A stretch of DNA of 64,000 bases from CBDBGD01 sp965205235 (GCA_965205235.1 CBDBGD010000008.1:124001-188000), one strand, 5' to 3'. Positions 25,535 through 34,881 are shown, numbered from the stretch's first letter. Program-made: numbers and translations. The notes: generated by a model not told the origin, from the sequence alone.

Positions 25535-26472
25535 GCGTCCCCCTGGCCTGTGCCGCCGCGGTCCGCCAACTCGACGAACAGGTCTTCCAGCGTGGGCTGC
25601 GAGACCGACAGCTCCGCGAGCTCGATGCCGTGCTCCACGGCCCAGCCCGTGAGCCGGTGCAGCGTCTGCGTCGGGGTGTCGGTGGTGACTGCGTAGCCGC
25701 CGGACTGGCCGGTGGGCTCGGAGCGGAGTTCGGCAGGCGGGCCGCCGGCCCCAGGCGCCACCCTGAAGCGAATGGTCGTGGCCCTGTCCTTGCGGACCAA
25801 CTCCGCCGGTGTTCCCTCGGCGACGATCTGGCCGTCGACCATGATCGCCACGCGGTCGGCCAGGTTCTCCGCCTCGTCCATATAGTGCGTGGTCAGCACC
25901 ACGGTCTTGCCCAGGGAGCGGAGGTTCCTGATCATTCCCCACGCCCCGCGGCGCGCCGACGGGTCGAACCCGGTGGTCGGCTCGTCGAGGAACAGCAGCT
26001 CGGGGTCGCCGGCGAGGCCGATGGCGACGTCGAGCCGTCGCTGCTGGCCGCCGGAGAGGCGTCGCACGAGGGTGCGGCGCTGCTCCCGCAAGCCGATCAC
26101 GTCCAGGATTTCGTCGGTGGGCAGCGGATGTGGGTAGTAGCCGCGGAAGAGGTTGATGGTCTCCTGCACCGTCAGGTAGGGCTCCACGCCCGTGGACTGC
26201 AGCACGATACCGATGCGCCGCTTCAGCGCGCGCTCGTTGCGGCCGGGGTCGTGGCCCAGGACCGAGACCTCGCCCGACGTCCGGTCCCGCTGGCCCTCCA
26301 GGATCTCGACCGTCGTCGTCTTACCGGCGCCGTTGGGGCCGAGGAGAGCGAAGACCTCGCCGCTCGACACGGTCAGGTCGAGGCCGCGCACGGCCTCCAC
26401 CTTGCCGTACGACTTGCGGAGGCCGCGGACGGTGATGACCGGGGTGGAGGTGTGCGTCATTGAGGTCGACAT
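25531..26472 (-). CDS. ABC-2 type exporter ATP-binding protein
   Basis: An ABC ATPase of about 313 residues with Walker A GPNGAGKTT, Q-loop VLQST, signature LSGGQQRRL, Walker B LLFLDEPTTGFD and switch TTHYMDEAE. The C-terminal extension ending PTLEDLFVELADR is typical of DrrA/NatA-like ATPases. The start is uncertain: ATG at 26472 (MSTSMTHTS) or 26460 (MTHTSTP); neither has a strong ribosome binding site. The frame is open to a TTG at 26511 that overlaps the previous gene. It pairs with the permease by a 4-nt overlap. Confidence 0.9.
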   Translation of the reverse strand: MSTSMTHTSTPVITVRGLRKSYGKVEAVRGLDLTVSSGEVFALLGPNGAGKTTTVEILEGQRDRTSGEVSVLGHDPGRNERALKRRIGIVLQSTGVEPYLTVQETINLFRGYYPHPLPTDEILDVIGLREQRRTLVRRLSGGQQRRLDVAIGLAGDPELLFLDEPTTGFDPSARRGAWGMIRNLRSLGKTVVLTTHYMDEAENLADRVAIMVDGQIVAEGTPAELVRKDRATTIRFRVAPGAGGPPAELRSEPTGQSGGYAVTTDTPTQTLHRLTGWAVEHGIELAELSVSQPTLEDLFVELADRGGTGQGDA

Positions 26473-26497
26473 AACGATGGCGGGCAAGGAATGGTGG

Positions 26498-26989
26498 TCA
26501 TTCGCTCGCAATGTCCGCGTCGGTGGGGTGTCCCTTCGCCCAGCGCGCCAGGGCCTTGTCTAGGCATGCGATGTCGTCGAGGGACGTGTAGTAGAAGTCC
26601 TGCCACCCCTGCTGGGGCATGCCCGTGAACAGCATCAGGTTGAGCGGGTACTCGTCGCTGTCGGTGGCGCGACGGAAGTCATCCCGAAACAGGAACGTGG
26701 GCTTGCCCAGGGCGATGGCCATGCCAAGCTCGACCATGACGCCCTCGTCCGGGGGCACGCCGTTCACCACGGCGAAGATTGCGTCGGCGTCGCGCACGTC
26801 CTTGTAGTCGGCTTGGCCTATGCGGTACGCCCAACCCGGCGCCGAGAAGTCGACCTGGTTGTTGCGCTCGAAGGGCTCCCAGACCTCGAGCCCAAGCGAC
26901 TCGAGGGCGGCGACAAGCTGCGGCAGCAGCAACTCCCGCTGTTGCGCCGAGAATCCGTAGGGGCTGGCGAGGTAGACCGTTCTGCCCAT
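26498..26989 (-). CDS. Nucleoside 2-deoxyribosyltransferase-like protein
   Basis: A 163-residue protein starting MGRTVYLASPYGFS, with DADAIFAVVNGVPPDEGVMVELGMAIALGKPTFLFRDDFR. The Asp-rich N-terminus and the E(L)GMA catalytic-glutamate motif are typical of nucleoside 2-deoxyribosyltransferases and related nucleotide N-glycosidases. ATG at 26989 has GAAGGG upstream and gives the family start; the longer frame begins with an unlikely acidic extension. A -10 TATAAT lies at 27046-27041. Its stop region overlaps the start area of the ABC ATPase. Confidence 0.82.
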   Translation of the reverse strand: MGRTVYLASPYGFSAQQRELLLPQLVAALESLGLEVWEPFERNNQVDFSAPGWAYRIGQADYKDVRDADAIFAVVNGVPPDEGVMVELGMAIALGKPTFLFRDDFRRATDSDEYPLNLMLFTGMPQQGWQDFYYTSLDDIACLDKALARWAKGHPTDADIASE

Positions 26990-27040
26990 GCGAGGCCCTT
27001 CCGTTCCCTCCCCGTGGTCGTCGAAATGCGTTCGTTCGAT

Positions 27041-27046
27041 TATAAC
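27041..27046 (-). promoter_or_regulatory. -10 box for the deoxyribosyltransferase-like gene
   Basis: A consensus TATAAT on the minus strand, 52 nt upstream of the ATG at 26989. No convincing -35 is visible at 16-18 nt. Confidence 0.4.
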
Positions 27047-27146
27047 ATCGCCGCCGGACACGGACGGGAAGTGATGCGGCGATGCGGTGGGAGCCCGGCT
27101 TTCCGCCAGTCCCGGTCCCGCTATGCGAGTGGGGCCCCAAGTAGGC

Positions 27147-27152
27147 TATAAT
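27147..27152 (+). promoter_or_regulatory. -10 box for the GPP34 gene
   Basis: A consensus TATAAT 75 nt upstream of the ATG at 27228. The -35 region is not convincing. Confidence 0.4.
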
Positions 27153-27227
27153 GGCATTGGGCCAGTGCAGTAACGACCGTATCGGACGAGGGTGGTCGCA
27201 GCTCCTGAGCCTGTGAGGAGGGACATC

Positions 27228-27878
27228 ATGCTGAGGTTCGCCGAAGAGTTCATGCTGCTCCTGCTCAACGACGAGGACGGCAGGTTCGCGAACGTGCCGA
27301 GCTGGTCAGTGAACTATGCCCTGGCCGGCAGCGTGCTCATGGACCTGGCGCTCGAGAACCGCATCGACACCGACCTGGAGAACCTGCTGCTCATCGACGC
27401 GACACCTGTGGGCGATGGCCTGCTCGACCCGACGCTCGCGGAGATCGCCAGGGAGGGGAAGCGGGACGCTCGCTTCTGGGTGGAGCGCACCGCGAATCGC
27501 GCCTACGAGATCCGCGAGGAGGCGCTCTCCCGGCTGGTCTCCGGCGGCATCCTGGAGCGCCGCGACGACCGCTTCCTGTGGGTGTTTCGCTCCCGCCGCT
27601 ATCCCGCCGTCCAGGGCGAGGCGGAGCGCGAGGTCAAGCTGCGCATCATGGGCGTGCTGTTCAGCGACGACATTCCCGACCCGCGCGACGTGGTCATCAT
27701 CTGTCTGGCCGACGCGTGCGGCATCTTCCGCGGGCTCCTGTCACGGCGGGAGCTCGACAGGGCGTCCGCCCGCATCGAGCAGGTGCGCAAGCTGGACCTC
27801 ATCGGCCAGGCCATGACCCAGGCCATCCGGGACATCGAGCTGTCCGTGGCCGTCTCCATCCAGTCGTACATCCACTAG
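27228..27878 (+). CDS. GPP34-family phosphoprotein (Golgi phosphoprotein 3-like)
   Basis: A 216-residue, mostly helical protein. FAEEFMLLLLNDEDGRF, YALAGSVLMDLALENRI and LLLIDATPVGDGLLDPTLAEI are the standard N-terminal blocks of the GPP34 family. In eukaryotes (GOLPH3/Vps74) these proteins bind phosphatidylinositol-4-phosphate; bacterial members have no settled role. ATG at 27228 is preceded by GAGGAGGG. It lies upstream of an AIM24-type gene in the same orientation with a 63-nt gap, and both are probably cytosolic. Confidence 0.88.
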   Translation: MLRFAEEFMLLLLNDEDGRFANVPSWSVNYALAGSVLMDLALENRIDTDLENLLLIDATPVGDGLLDPTLAEIAREGKRDARFWVERTANRAYEIREEALSRLVSGGILERRDDRFLWVFRSRRYPAVQGEAEREVKLRIMGVLFSDDIPDPRDVVIICLADACGIFRGLLSRRELDRASARIEQVRKLDLIGQAMTQAIRDIELSVAVSIQSYIH

Positions 27879-27941
27879 CGGCGCGCCGCCTGGGCGCGCG
27901 TGGAACATCGACGGCCTGCGGCCCGGGAGGGAAGGGGCGAC

Positions 27942-28631
27942 GTGAAGACAACGATCGAGTACGAACCGGCCTATGCCATGCTGACGGTGGACCTGGAGCC
28001 GGGCGAAGCCATCAAGGCCGAGCCGGGTGCGATGGTCCTCCAGCACGGCGTCGAGATGCAGACGGGCATGGGAGGGGGCGGCCTGCTCGGCGGGTTCAAG
28101 AGGATGCTGGGCGGCGAGTCCTTCTTCGTCAACACCTTCACTGCGGAGAGCGGCGGCGGGCTGGTCAGCCTTGCCCCGAGCTCACCCGGAGACATAGGCT
28201 CCTTCAACCTGCAGCCGGGAATGGACCTCTTTGTCCAGTCGGGCTCCTTCCTGGCATGCACCGAGAACGTCCAGACCGACGCGAAGTTCCAGGGCATGAA
28301 GGGCTTTTTCAGCGGGGAGAGCCTGTTCTTCATCCGGGTCTTCTCCACGGAGGGCGTGGGGACGGTCTTCTACAACTCCTACGGCGCGATCAAGAAGGTT
28401 GAGGTTGTGCCGGGGATGGAGCTTGTCGTCGACACGGGTCACCTGGTCGCGTTCGGCGAAGGCGTCGAGTACTCCATCGGCAAGGTGGGCGGCATCCGGT
28501 CGCTCATCGCCGGCGGAGAGGGCCTGGTGATGAAGTTCCGGGGCACGGGCGAGGTGTGGATTCAGACCCGGAACCTCGCGTCCCTGGCCGACAAGATCAT
28601 CCCGTTCCTGCCCAAGACCAGCGGCAACTAG
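27942..28631 (+). CDS. TIGR00266/AIM24 family protein
   Basis: A 229-residue protein. YAMLTVDLEPGEAIKAEPGAMVLQHGVEM, followed by a Gly-rich GMGGGGLLGGFKRMLGGESFF and LVSLAPSSPGDI, is the hallmark of the AIM24/TIGR00266 family of beta-sheet proteins of unknown biochemical role. GTG at 27942 follows GGGAGGGAAGGGG. The C-terminus GEGLVMKFRGTGEVWIQTRNLASLADKI is also typical. It may share a transcript with the GPP34 gene. Confidence 0.88.
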   Translation: MKTTIEYEPAYAMLTVDLEPGEAIKAEPGAMVLQHGVEMQTGMGGGGLLGGFKRMLGGESFFVNTFTAESGGGLVSLAPSSPGDIGSFNLQPGMDLFVQSGSFLACTENVQTDAKFQGMKGFFSGESLFFIRVFSTEGVGTVFYNSYGAIKKVEVVPGMELVVDTGHLVAFGEGVEYSIGKVGGIRSLIAGGEGLVMKFRGTGEVWIQTRNLASLADKIIPFLPKTSGN

Positions 28632-28721
28632 CGTTCGGCGCAATCCGCTGGCGCCCTTCGCCCGAAACGAGATGCTGCCGTTGCTGGACCGCCGCGTGGA
28701 TTCCCCCGTGGAAGCAGCGCC

Positions 28722-29348
28722 ATGATGCCTGCGACTGACCCACGCTGCGACTACAAGGACGTGGTGCGTCGCGGCTACGATAACTGCGCGGTGGCGTACC
28801 ATGAATCTCGAAGCGCCGAGTCCGGGGCCGAGCTCCAGGCGCTGACCGCGAGACTGGTCGACGGCGATGCGGTGCTCGACATTGGCTGCGGCGCCGGAGT
28901 TCCCATCGCCAAGTCGCTGGCCTATCGCTACCGTGTCACGGGTGTGGACATCTCGCCCGAGATGGTCCGACGAGCGCGGCGAAATGCGCCGACGGCCACC
29001 TTCCTATGTGTGGATGTCACGTCCGTCCGCCTGCCCCCATCGAGCTTCGACGCAGCGGTCGCGCTCTACTCCGTGTTTCACCTCCCCAGGGAGGAGCACC
29101 CGCGTCTGTTCGAGAAAGTCCACGGGTGGCTCAAGCCGGGCGGCTACCTGCTATGCACGCTGAGCCATCACAGCGAGGAGGGCTACACGGAGCAGGACTT
29201 CTACGGGGCGACGATGTACTGGAGCAACTACAGCCTCGATGAGTACGTGGACATACTGGCCGAGGTGGGTTTCGAGCTGCTCGAGACGCGATCGGTGGGT
29301 TGCGAAAGGGGGGAAGACTATCCCCTCGTGCTCGCTCGCAGGCGCTGA
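28722..29348 (+). CDS. Class I SAM-dependent methyltransferase
   Basis: A 208-residue methyltransferase with motif I VLDIGCGAGVPIAKSLA (about residues 49-65), motif II VTGVDISPEMVRRARRN, and the motif III/post I region FDAAVALYSVFHLPREEHPRLFEKVHGWLKPGGYLL. The fold is that of small-molecule or ubiquinone/menaquinone-type methyltransferases. The ATG at 28722 (with a second ATG immediately after) has only a weak GGAAG upstream. It ends 19 nt before the convergent transglutaminase gene. The methyl acceptor is unknown. Confidence 0.88.
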   Translation: MMPATDPRCDYKDVVRRGYDNCAVAYHESRSAESGAELQALTARLVDGDAVLDIGCGAGVPIAKSLAYRYRVTGVDISPEMVRRARRNAPTATFLCVDVTSVRLPPSSFDAAVALYSVFHLPREEHPRLFEKVHGWLKPGGYLLCTLSHHSEEGYTEQDFYGATMYWSNYSLDEYVDILAEVGFELLETRSVGCERGEDYPLVLARRR

Positions 29349-29367
29349 GGCGACGCCGGCAGCCCCG

Positions 29368-30243
29368 CTACCCGCCGCCCCGCCCCGCGCGCACCCGCAC
29401 CTCCACCTCCAGCCGGGTGCTGCCGCCGCCCAGGAAGATGCCCCGCACGGGGGCCACGTCGTGGTAGTCGCGGCCCACGCCCACCCGAATGTGCCGTTCG
29501 CCGGCCAGACAGCGGTTCGTCGGGTCGAAGCCCACCCAGCCCAGACCGGGTAGGCGACACTCGACCCACGCGTGGGAGGCGTACTGCATCTCGGCCTCGC
29601 CGTTCTGGCCCTCGACGTAGAGGTAGCCCGAGACGTAGCGTGCGGGGACGTGCCAGGAGCGGGCAATCGCGATCATCACGTGGGCGTAGTCCTGGCAGAC
29701 GCCCTTCCTCGATTGCAAGGTCTCCTCGATCGGCGACGCGGCCGACGTGCTGCCCGGCACGTATTCGAAGCTGTCGTGGAGCGTGTCCGACAGGCGGAGC
29801 AGGGACTCCAGTGGGTCGTCGCCGGCCTTGATGTCCCGCTCGTCGACGAAGGCTGCCAGGGCGGGCGAGGGCCGCGCGTAGGCGCTGGGGCGGATGAAGT
29901 CCCAGTAGTCGAACGCGTCCCGCCACGAGAGGAGCTCCTCCCAGGCGCCGGCGCCCAGGGAGTCCGGGAGCCTCGCGGGCTTCGCGCGCTCCACCGTGGA
30001 ACGGGTCACGAGCTCCAACGATGCGTGCTCGCCGTGGACGTTCAGGACGTGCTTGGTGTTGCCGAAGACGTCCGTCTCGCTGTTGAACGCCGCCGGAGGG
30101 TCCGTGGCCAGGGCGAACGACAGGAGGCGTTGTCCGGCGTCGCTGCGGGGCTTCAGGCAGAGGGACAGCATGCAGTGCCGTATAGGCGAGGAGTAGGTGT
30201 ACCGGGAGACGTGCTCGACATGGTAGAGCACCGGCTCGCTCAT
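29368..30243 (-). CDS. Transglutaminase-like protein with bacterial N-terminal domain
   Basis: A 291-residue predicted cysteine protease or transglutaminase. The N-terminal beta domain (YHVEHVSRYTYSSPI..MLSLCLKPR) is followed by the core with a Cys-His-Asp triad: Cys183 (GVCQDYAHVM), His224 (ASHAWVECRLPG) and Asp240 (VGFDPTN). This is the usual companion of circularly permuted ATP-grasp and alpha-E proteins, which are 4 nt upstream in this operon. The trio is predicted to make and process a peptide or amide conjugate; no product is known here. It is the last gene of the transcript. Confidence 0.9.
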   Translation of the reverse strand: MSEPVLYHVEHVSRYTYSSPIRHCMLSLCLKPRSDAGQRLLSFALATDPPAAFNSETDVFGNTKHVLNVHGEHASLELVTRSTVERAKPARLPDSLGAGAWEELLSWRDAFDYWDFIRPSAYARPSPALAAFVDERDIKAGDDPLESLLRLSDTLHDSFEYVPGSTSAASPIEETLQSRKGVCQDYAHVMIAIARSWHVPARYVSGYLYVEGQNGEAEMQYASHAWVECRLPGLGWVGFDPTNRCLAGERHIRVGVGRDYHDVAPVRGIFLGGGSTRLEVEVRVRAGRGGG

Positions 30244-30247
30244 GCAG

Positions 30248-31216
30248 CTAGCGGGTGGGAAAGTCTTCCACGGGGTAGTCGAAGTAGGCGGCGGTCACCA
30301 GGTGGTGCAGGTCCCGGCAGTACTCTCGCACCTGCAGCAGCAGCTCTGGGCGGTCCTCCCTGTCGGGCCACTCGTAGTGGATCAGCGCTGCCGTGCGGCC
30401 CGCCAGCCGCTGAGCGGCGCCGCTGGACCTCGCGTCCGGCCCCCGGCCGATGGTGCGCAGGTCTGACGCCGTCCGGTCCAGCGATCTGCACAGCGAGTCC
30501 GGCAGCAGGGAGTCCGTGGCCAGCAGGTCCAGCACCTGGTCCGGCCGCACCTCCACGCTGTACGTGCGGTTGTACACCTCGAAGGCGTGGTAGATGCGCA
30601 GCAGGCTCGTCCAGTCGGCCTCCGACGACTCCCCCGCCTCCTCATCTGCGGCCAGCTGCGCCAGGAGCAGCGACGACGAGATCTGGGCACGCTCGATGAA
30701 GCGGCCAAGCTGCGTGAAGCGCCAACCGTCGTCCCGGTACGTGGTGGCCGCGGCGACGCCGGAGAAGGTGTTCATCTCCGCCTCGGTCTCCGCGTAGAAG
30801 CTCTCGGGCGAAGTCCGCCAGATGTCCTGTATGGTGAGCCTCTGGATTTTGAGGTAGGCCAGGTTCAGGCTGGTCCAGAGCCCGCTGCTGATGCAGTGGC
30901 GCATCTGGCGGGCGTTTTCCCGCCCCAGGGCGAAGCAACTCCACACCGAGTCCGGGTTCGTGCGCTCGAAGGTCAGGTCGTCGGCGAGGGTGTACGAGTC
31001 GGCGAGCGTGAACTCTTCGCCGCCGAGGAGGTCGCGGCTGCCTCCGGGGGGTTCCCGGCCCAGGGTGTCGTAGATGCGGAGCCAGCCGGTGTGAATCTCG
31101 CGGACGGGCCGATCGACCAAGGCTTCCACCTGCAGGCGCAGGAGGCGGCACAGGAACTCCGCCCGCTCCAGGTAGCGCCCCATCCAGTAGAGTCCCTGTG
31201 CGCTGCGAGCAAGCAT
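30248..31216 (-). CDS. Alpha-E domain protein
   Basis: A 322-residue all-helical protein. Its start MLARSAQGLYWMGRYLERAEFLCRLL is the family signature (lyWxxRYxERAE). A repeat of the helical bundle includes WRFTQLGRFIERAQISSSLL near residue 185. The biochemical role of alpha-E domains is not established, but they occur almost always beside circularly permuted ATP-grasp and transglutaminase proteins, as here. It starts one base after the ATP-grasp stop. Confidence 0.9.
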   Translation of the reverse strand: MLARSAQGLYWMGRYLERAEFLCRLLRLQVEALVDRPVREIHTGWLRIYDTLGREPPGGSRDLLGGEEFTLADSYTLADDLTFERTNPDSVWSCFALGRENARQMRHCISSGLWTSLNLAYLKIQRLTIQDIWRTSPESFYAETEAEMNTFSGVAAATTYRDDGWRFTQLGRFIERAQISSSLLLAQLAADEEAGESSEADWTSLLRIYHAFEVYNRTYSVEVRPDQVLDLLATDSLLPDSLCRSLDRTASDLRTIGRGPDARSSGAAQRLAGRTAALIHYEWPDREDRPELLLQVREYCRDLHHLVTAAYFDYPVEDFPTR

Positions 31217-31217
31217 G

Positions 31218-32651
31218 TCAGTCCCCCAGCACCCAGAGGTCCTTGCCGCCGCCGCCCTGGCTGGAGTTCACGACCAGGCTGCCCCGCCGCAGTGCCACGC
31301 GGCAGAACGCCCCCGGCACCATGCGGGTCTGCTGCCCTTGCAGCACGAAAGGCCGCAGGTCCACGTGCCTCGGCTCGAAGGCGCCCTCGACCAGGCATGG
31401 CGCCCGGGAGAGGGCGAGCACCGGCTGCGAGATGAAGTCGGCGGGGTTCGCGCGCAGCTGCACGGCGTACTCGGCCCGCTCCTCCCTGGTGGAGTGCGGG
31501 CCGATGATCATGCCGTATCCCCCGGACTCGCCCACCCGCTTCACCACCAGGTCCTGCATGTTGTCCAGGGTGTACTCCAGACCCTCAGGATTGCGGCAGA
31601 GGTAGGTCTCGACGTTTGCCAGAATGGCCTCTTCGCCCATGTAGTAGCGAATCATATCGGGCACGTAGGCGTAGACGCTCTTGTCGTCGGCAACGCCCGT
31701 ACCCGGCGCGTTGACCAGGGCCACGTTGCCCAGCTTGTAGGCGTGGATGAGGCCGGGCACACCCAAGAGCGAGTCTGGTCGGAACACCAGCGGGTCCAGG
31801 AAGTCATCGTCCACGCGGCGGTAGATCACGTCCACGCGGCGCAGTCCCGTGGTGGTCCGCATGTAGACGAAACCGTCGCTGACCAGCAGATCGCGCCCCT
31901 CCACCAGCTCCGCGCCGAGCTCGCGGGCCAGGAACATGTGCTCGTAGAAGGCCGAGTTGAAGACGCCGGGGGTCAGCAGCGCGATGGACGGCTCCGACCG
32001 CCCGCTGGGCGCCAGCTCCCGCAGCGTCTCGAGCAGCAGCAGACCGTACCGCTCCACCTCCTGGACGCGGGAGCTCCTGTACAGGCGAGGCAGGCTGGCC
32101 TTCACTGCCTTGCGATTGGCGATCATGTAGGAGACGCCGGAGGGCACGCGCAGGTTGTCCTCCAGCACGCGAAAGCCGTCGTTGGTGCGGACCAGGTCGG
32201 TGCCACAGATCGCAGCCCAGGTGCCGTGGGGCGCGGAGACGCCCCGCATCTCCAGGCGGTACTGGGGGCAGCCCCGCACCACGTCGACGGGGATGACGCC
32301 GTCGTTGATGATGCGGGCCGGGCCGTACACGTCTTCCAGGAAGAGGTTGAGCGCCCGAACGCGCTGCGTGAGACCCTTCTCCAGATGCCGCCACTCGGCG
32401 CCCGACAGCACGCGCGGGAGGCAGTCGATGGGGATGATGCGCTCTTCGCCTTCCTCGTCGCCGTAGACGGTGAAGGAGATGCCCTCGTTGGAGAAGGAGC
32501 GGGTGACCCGTTCCTGGATGCTGCCGAGCTCCTCGACGGAGAGCTCGGTCAGGGTCTCGTGGATGGGGCGCCAGTGGTCCCTGGGCGTGCCGTCCGACAG
32601 GAACATCTCGTCATAGATGGTGGGGTCGAGGTTGTAGCTGTCGAAGTTCAC
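31218..32651 (-). CDS. Circularly permuted type-2 ATP-grasp protein
   Basis: A 477-residue predicted peptide ligase of the DUF404/DUF407 family. Recognised by YDEMFLSDGTPRDHWRPI, EGISFTVYGDE, the block PRVLSGAEWRHLEKGLTQRVRALNLFLEDVYG, NRDLLVSDGFVYM-type mid-regions, and LVKRVGESGGYGMIIGP, which supplies ATP-grasp Lys/Gly residues. It is expected to form amide bonds from a carboxylate, ATP and an amine. It starts 4 nt after the histidine kinase stop, so it belongs to the signalling operon upstream, an unusual arrangement. Confidence 0.9.
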   Translation of the reverse strand: MNFDSYNLDPTIYDEMFLSDGTPRDHWRPIHETLTELSVEELGSIQERVTRSFSNEGISFTVYGDEEGEERIIPIDCLPRVLSGAEWRHLEKGLTQRVRALNLFLEDVYGPARIINDGVIPVDVVRGCPQYRLEMRGVSAPHGTWAAICGTDLVRTNDGFRVLEDNLRVPSGVSYMIANRKAVKASLPRLYRSSRVQEVERYGLLLLETLRELAPSGRSEPSIALLTPGVFNSAFYEHMFLARELGAELVEGRDLLVSDGFVYMRTTTGLRRVDVIYRRVDDDFLDPLVFRPDSLLGVPGLIHAYKLGNVALVNAPGTGVADDKSVYAYVPDMIRYYMGEEAILANVETYLCRNPEGLEYTLDNMQDLVVKRVGESGGYGMIIGPHSTREERAEYAVQLRANPADFISQPVLALSRAPCLVEGAFEPRHVDLRPFVLQGQQTRMVPGAFCRVALRRGSLVVNSSQGGGGKDLWVLGD

Positions 32652-32655
32652 GGCG

Positions 32656-34881
32656 CTATTCGTCGTCCTGGGAGCCGTCGCCCGGCGGCGAAGCTTCCAC
32701 AGCCTCCGCCTCTTCTTCGTCCTCCTCCACTTCTCCGAAGAGCGTTCGGGGCGGCACCAGTGGCAGCTCCACGGTCATTTCCGTGAACTGTCCCGCCTCC
32801 GATTCGACGTGAATGGTGCCGCCGTGCTTCCGCACGATGTCGCTGGACATGGCAAGGCCCAGGCCCGTGCCCTTGTTGGTGGGCTTGGTGGTGAAGAACG
32901 GGTTGAAGATCTTGTCGATGGCGTCCAGCGGGATCCCGTTCCCGTTGTCCCTGATCCTGACCTCCACGTGGTCCTCCGACCGCTTGGTGGCCAGCACCAG
33001 CGTGGGCATGTAGCCTGCGTCGCCCGCCTCCAGGCCCTGGCGCCGCTTCTCGTCAGTGGCGTAGCACGCGTTGCTGACCATGTTGAGGAAGACGCGGCCC
33101 ATCTCCTGCGGAATCACCTGGAGGTTGCCCATCTGCGGGTCCAGGTCGTGCTCCAGCGTCAGGTTGAAGTCCGGGTCCGTGGCGCGGGCGCTGTGGTAGG
33201 CCAGGCGTGCGTGCTCCTCCAAGAGGTTGTTGATGTCCGTGGCCTGGACGTCTCCGGCGTCCCGCCCCATCTGCAGCATGTCGTGGACGATGCGGTTGGC
33301 CCGCTCACCGTGGGACCGGATGCGGCCCAGATTGTCCTTCAAGTCCCCGAAGATGTCGTCGATCAGCCCAGTCTGCTCTTCAGTCAGGGTTACGCCCTCT
33401 TCCTGGAGGACCTCCTTTACCTCGGTCACAAGCTCCTGGGAGACCTCTGAGAAGTTGTTGATGAAGTTCAACGGGTTTCGAATCTCGTGGGCAACGCCCG
33501 CGGTCAGCTCACCCAGCGCCGCCAGCTTTTCCCGCATGACTATCTGGTCCTGCGCCTGCTGTAGGTCCGCCAGCACAACCTCCAGCTGCTCGTTCTTCCC
33601 CTGCAGCTCGTCCGCCAGCTTCTCCACCAGGTTGAGGCGTTGGACCTCCAGAGCGTGGCGGCGGAAGACCTCCAGGGCGGCGGCCATCTCCGCCACCTCG
33701 TCGCGGCCTTCCATCGTCACCGTGGCCTCCAGGTCGCCTCCCGCCATGCGCCGCATCCAGTCCGACAGGAGCTTGAGGCGACGCACCAGCATGCGCCCGA
33801 CGAAGAGCCAGGCGATGAGCAGAGCGCCCGCAACGCTGATGGCGCTGATGGCGAGAAGCAGTGTGCGACCGGTGAAGATCGCATCGCTGGAGGCTTGGGT
33901 CGCCGCCTGGGCGCTGGCCCCGGCAACCTCCACAAGCCCGTTCACCTCTGCCACCAGGTTGTTGGCGATGTTGCGATTGCCCTCCACCAGGCCCTGCTGG
34001 GTCAGCGTCAGCGCCAGTCGGTCGGCGATGAGATCGAAGCCGTTCTCATCTCCCGTGCCCAGGTCGGACAGCTCAGCGAAGATGGGCTTCACCTGGGCCT
34101 GCAGCGGCGACCCCTCGAGGGCCGACAGGTTGCGGTCGATGCGGCTGGTGGACGCCTCGAACCGCTCCCGCAGAGGCTCGATAAGCGACAACTCGGAAAT
34201 CGCGAAGGAGTTCGCCAGCAGCTCCATGGCGATGTTGCCCTCCACCTGCAGCAAGGCCAGGTGGCGGTAGTGCCCGAACTCCTCCTCCGAGAAGTGCTCG
34301 GCGCGCGCGTCCGGAGGCTCCCCGAGCGTGTGATAGCCCGTTATCGTGTAGAAGAGTTGGTCGTCGATGGCCGGAACGATGATGCCGTCCAAGCGCGTGC
34401 GCAGCCTCGCCAGCTGGGACCCCAGCGCTTCGGTCTCGGAGGTCAGGACGAAGGACTGGAGCGTGGCTGACTTGATCGCCTCGATGTTCTCGATGAGACC
34501 CCCCGCCATGTCGAGGATGGTGGCAAAGTTCTCGTCCTCCGTGCTCCCCACGATCAGGCGGTCCAGCTGCTCCGAGAAAGCCGTGAAGTCCTCGTCGATG
34601 CTGAGGACGACGCTGTTGAACTCCTCCTCGTTCGCGGCGGTGGTCAGGCGAGGGGCGGCAGCGGAGAGAATACCGGTCAGCCGTGCGACCTCGAAGGAGG
34701 CGGAGATGGCCGGGATGCTGCCCTCGTTCACGCGACTCTGCACTTCGCCCACCCGGTTGAAAGAGAGCCACCCTACAAGGCTGGCGCACATGGTCAGCGC
34801 CACAGCGCCCCAGATCGCCAGGTAGAGCTGGGTGGAGACGCGCGAGGCGCTGCCGGGTATGCGTTTCAGCGTCTGTATCAC
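32656..34881 (-). CDS. Membrane sensor histidine kinase (TorS-like input)
   Basis: A 741-residue kinase. A first transmembrane segment lies at about 20-42, followed by a long helical periplasmic domain to about 338 and a second transmembrane segment at about 340-363. Then come HAMP (370-420), a coiled coil (415-455) and the HisKA box with phosphoacceptor His465 (AGVAHEIRNPLNF). The HATPase has the N-box MVSNACYAT, G1 RDNGNGIP and G2 TNKGTGLGL. The acidic tail EEDEEEAEAVEASPPGDGSQDDE is unusual. It overlaps the binding-protein gene by GTGA, and TorS-type kinases are known to use periplasmic binding proteins as ligand sensors, so that partner is likely. No own receiver or HPt domain; the adjacent receiver-phosphatase is the obvious target. 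Confidence 0.92.
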   Translation of the reverse strand: MIQTLKRIPGSASRVSTQLYLAIWGAVALTMCASLVGWLSFNRVGEVQSRVNEGSIPAISASFEVARLTGILSAAAPRLTTAANEEEFNSVVLSIDEDFTAFSEQLDRLIVGSTEDENFATILDMAGGLIENIEAIKSATLQSFVLTSETEALGSQLARLRTRLDGIIVPAIDDQLFYTITGYHTLGEPPDARAEHFSEEEFGHYRHLALLQVEGNIAMELLANSFAISELSLIEPLRERFEASTSRIDRNLSALEGSPLQAQVKPIFAELSDLGTGDENGFDLIADRLALTLTQQGLVEGNRNIANNLVAEVNGLVEVAGASAQAATQASSDAIFTGRTLLLAISAISVAGALLIAWLFVGRMLVRRLKLLSDWMRRMAGGDLEATVTMEGRDEVAEMAAALEVFRRHALEVQRLNLVEKLADELQGKNEQLEVVLADLQQAQDQIVMREKLAALGELTAGVAHEIRNPLNFINNFSEVSQELVTEVKEVLQEEGVTLTEEQTGLIDDIFGDLKDNLGRIRSHGERANRIVHDMLQMGRDAGDVQATDINNLLEEHARLAYHSARATDPDFNLTLEHDLDPQMGNLQVIPQEMGRVFLNMVSNACYATDEKRRQGLEAGDAGYMPTLVLATKRSEDHVEVRIRDNGNGIPLDAIDKIFNPFFTTKPTNKGTGLGLAMSSDIVRKHGGTIHVESEAGQFTEMTVELPLVPPRTLFGEVEEDEEEAEAVEASPPGDGSQDDE

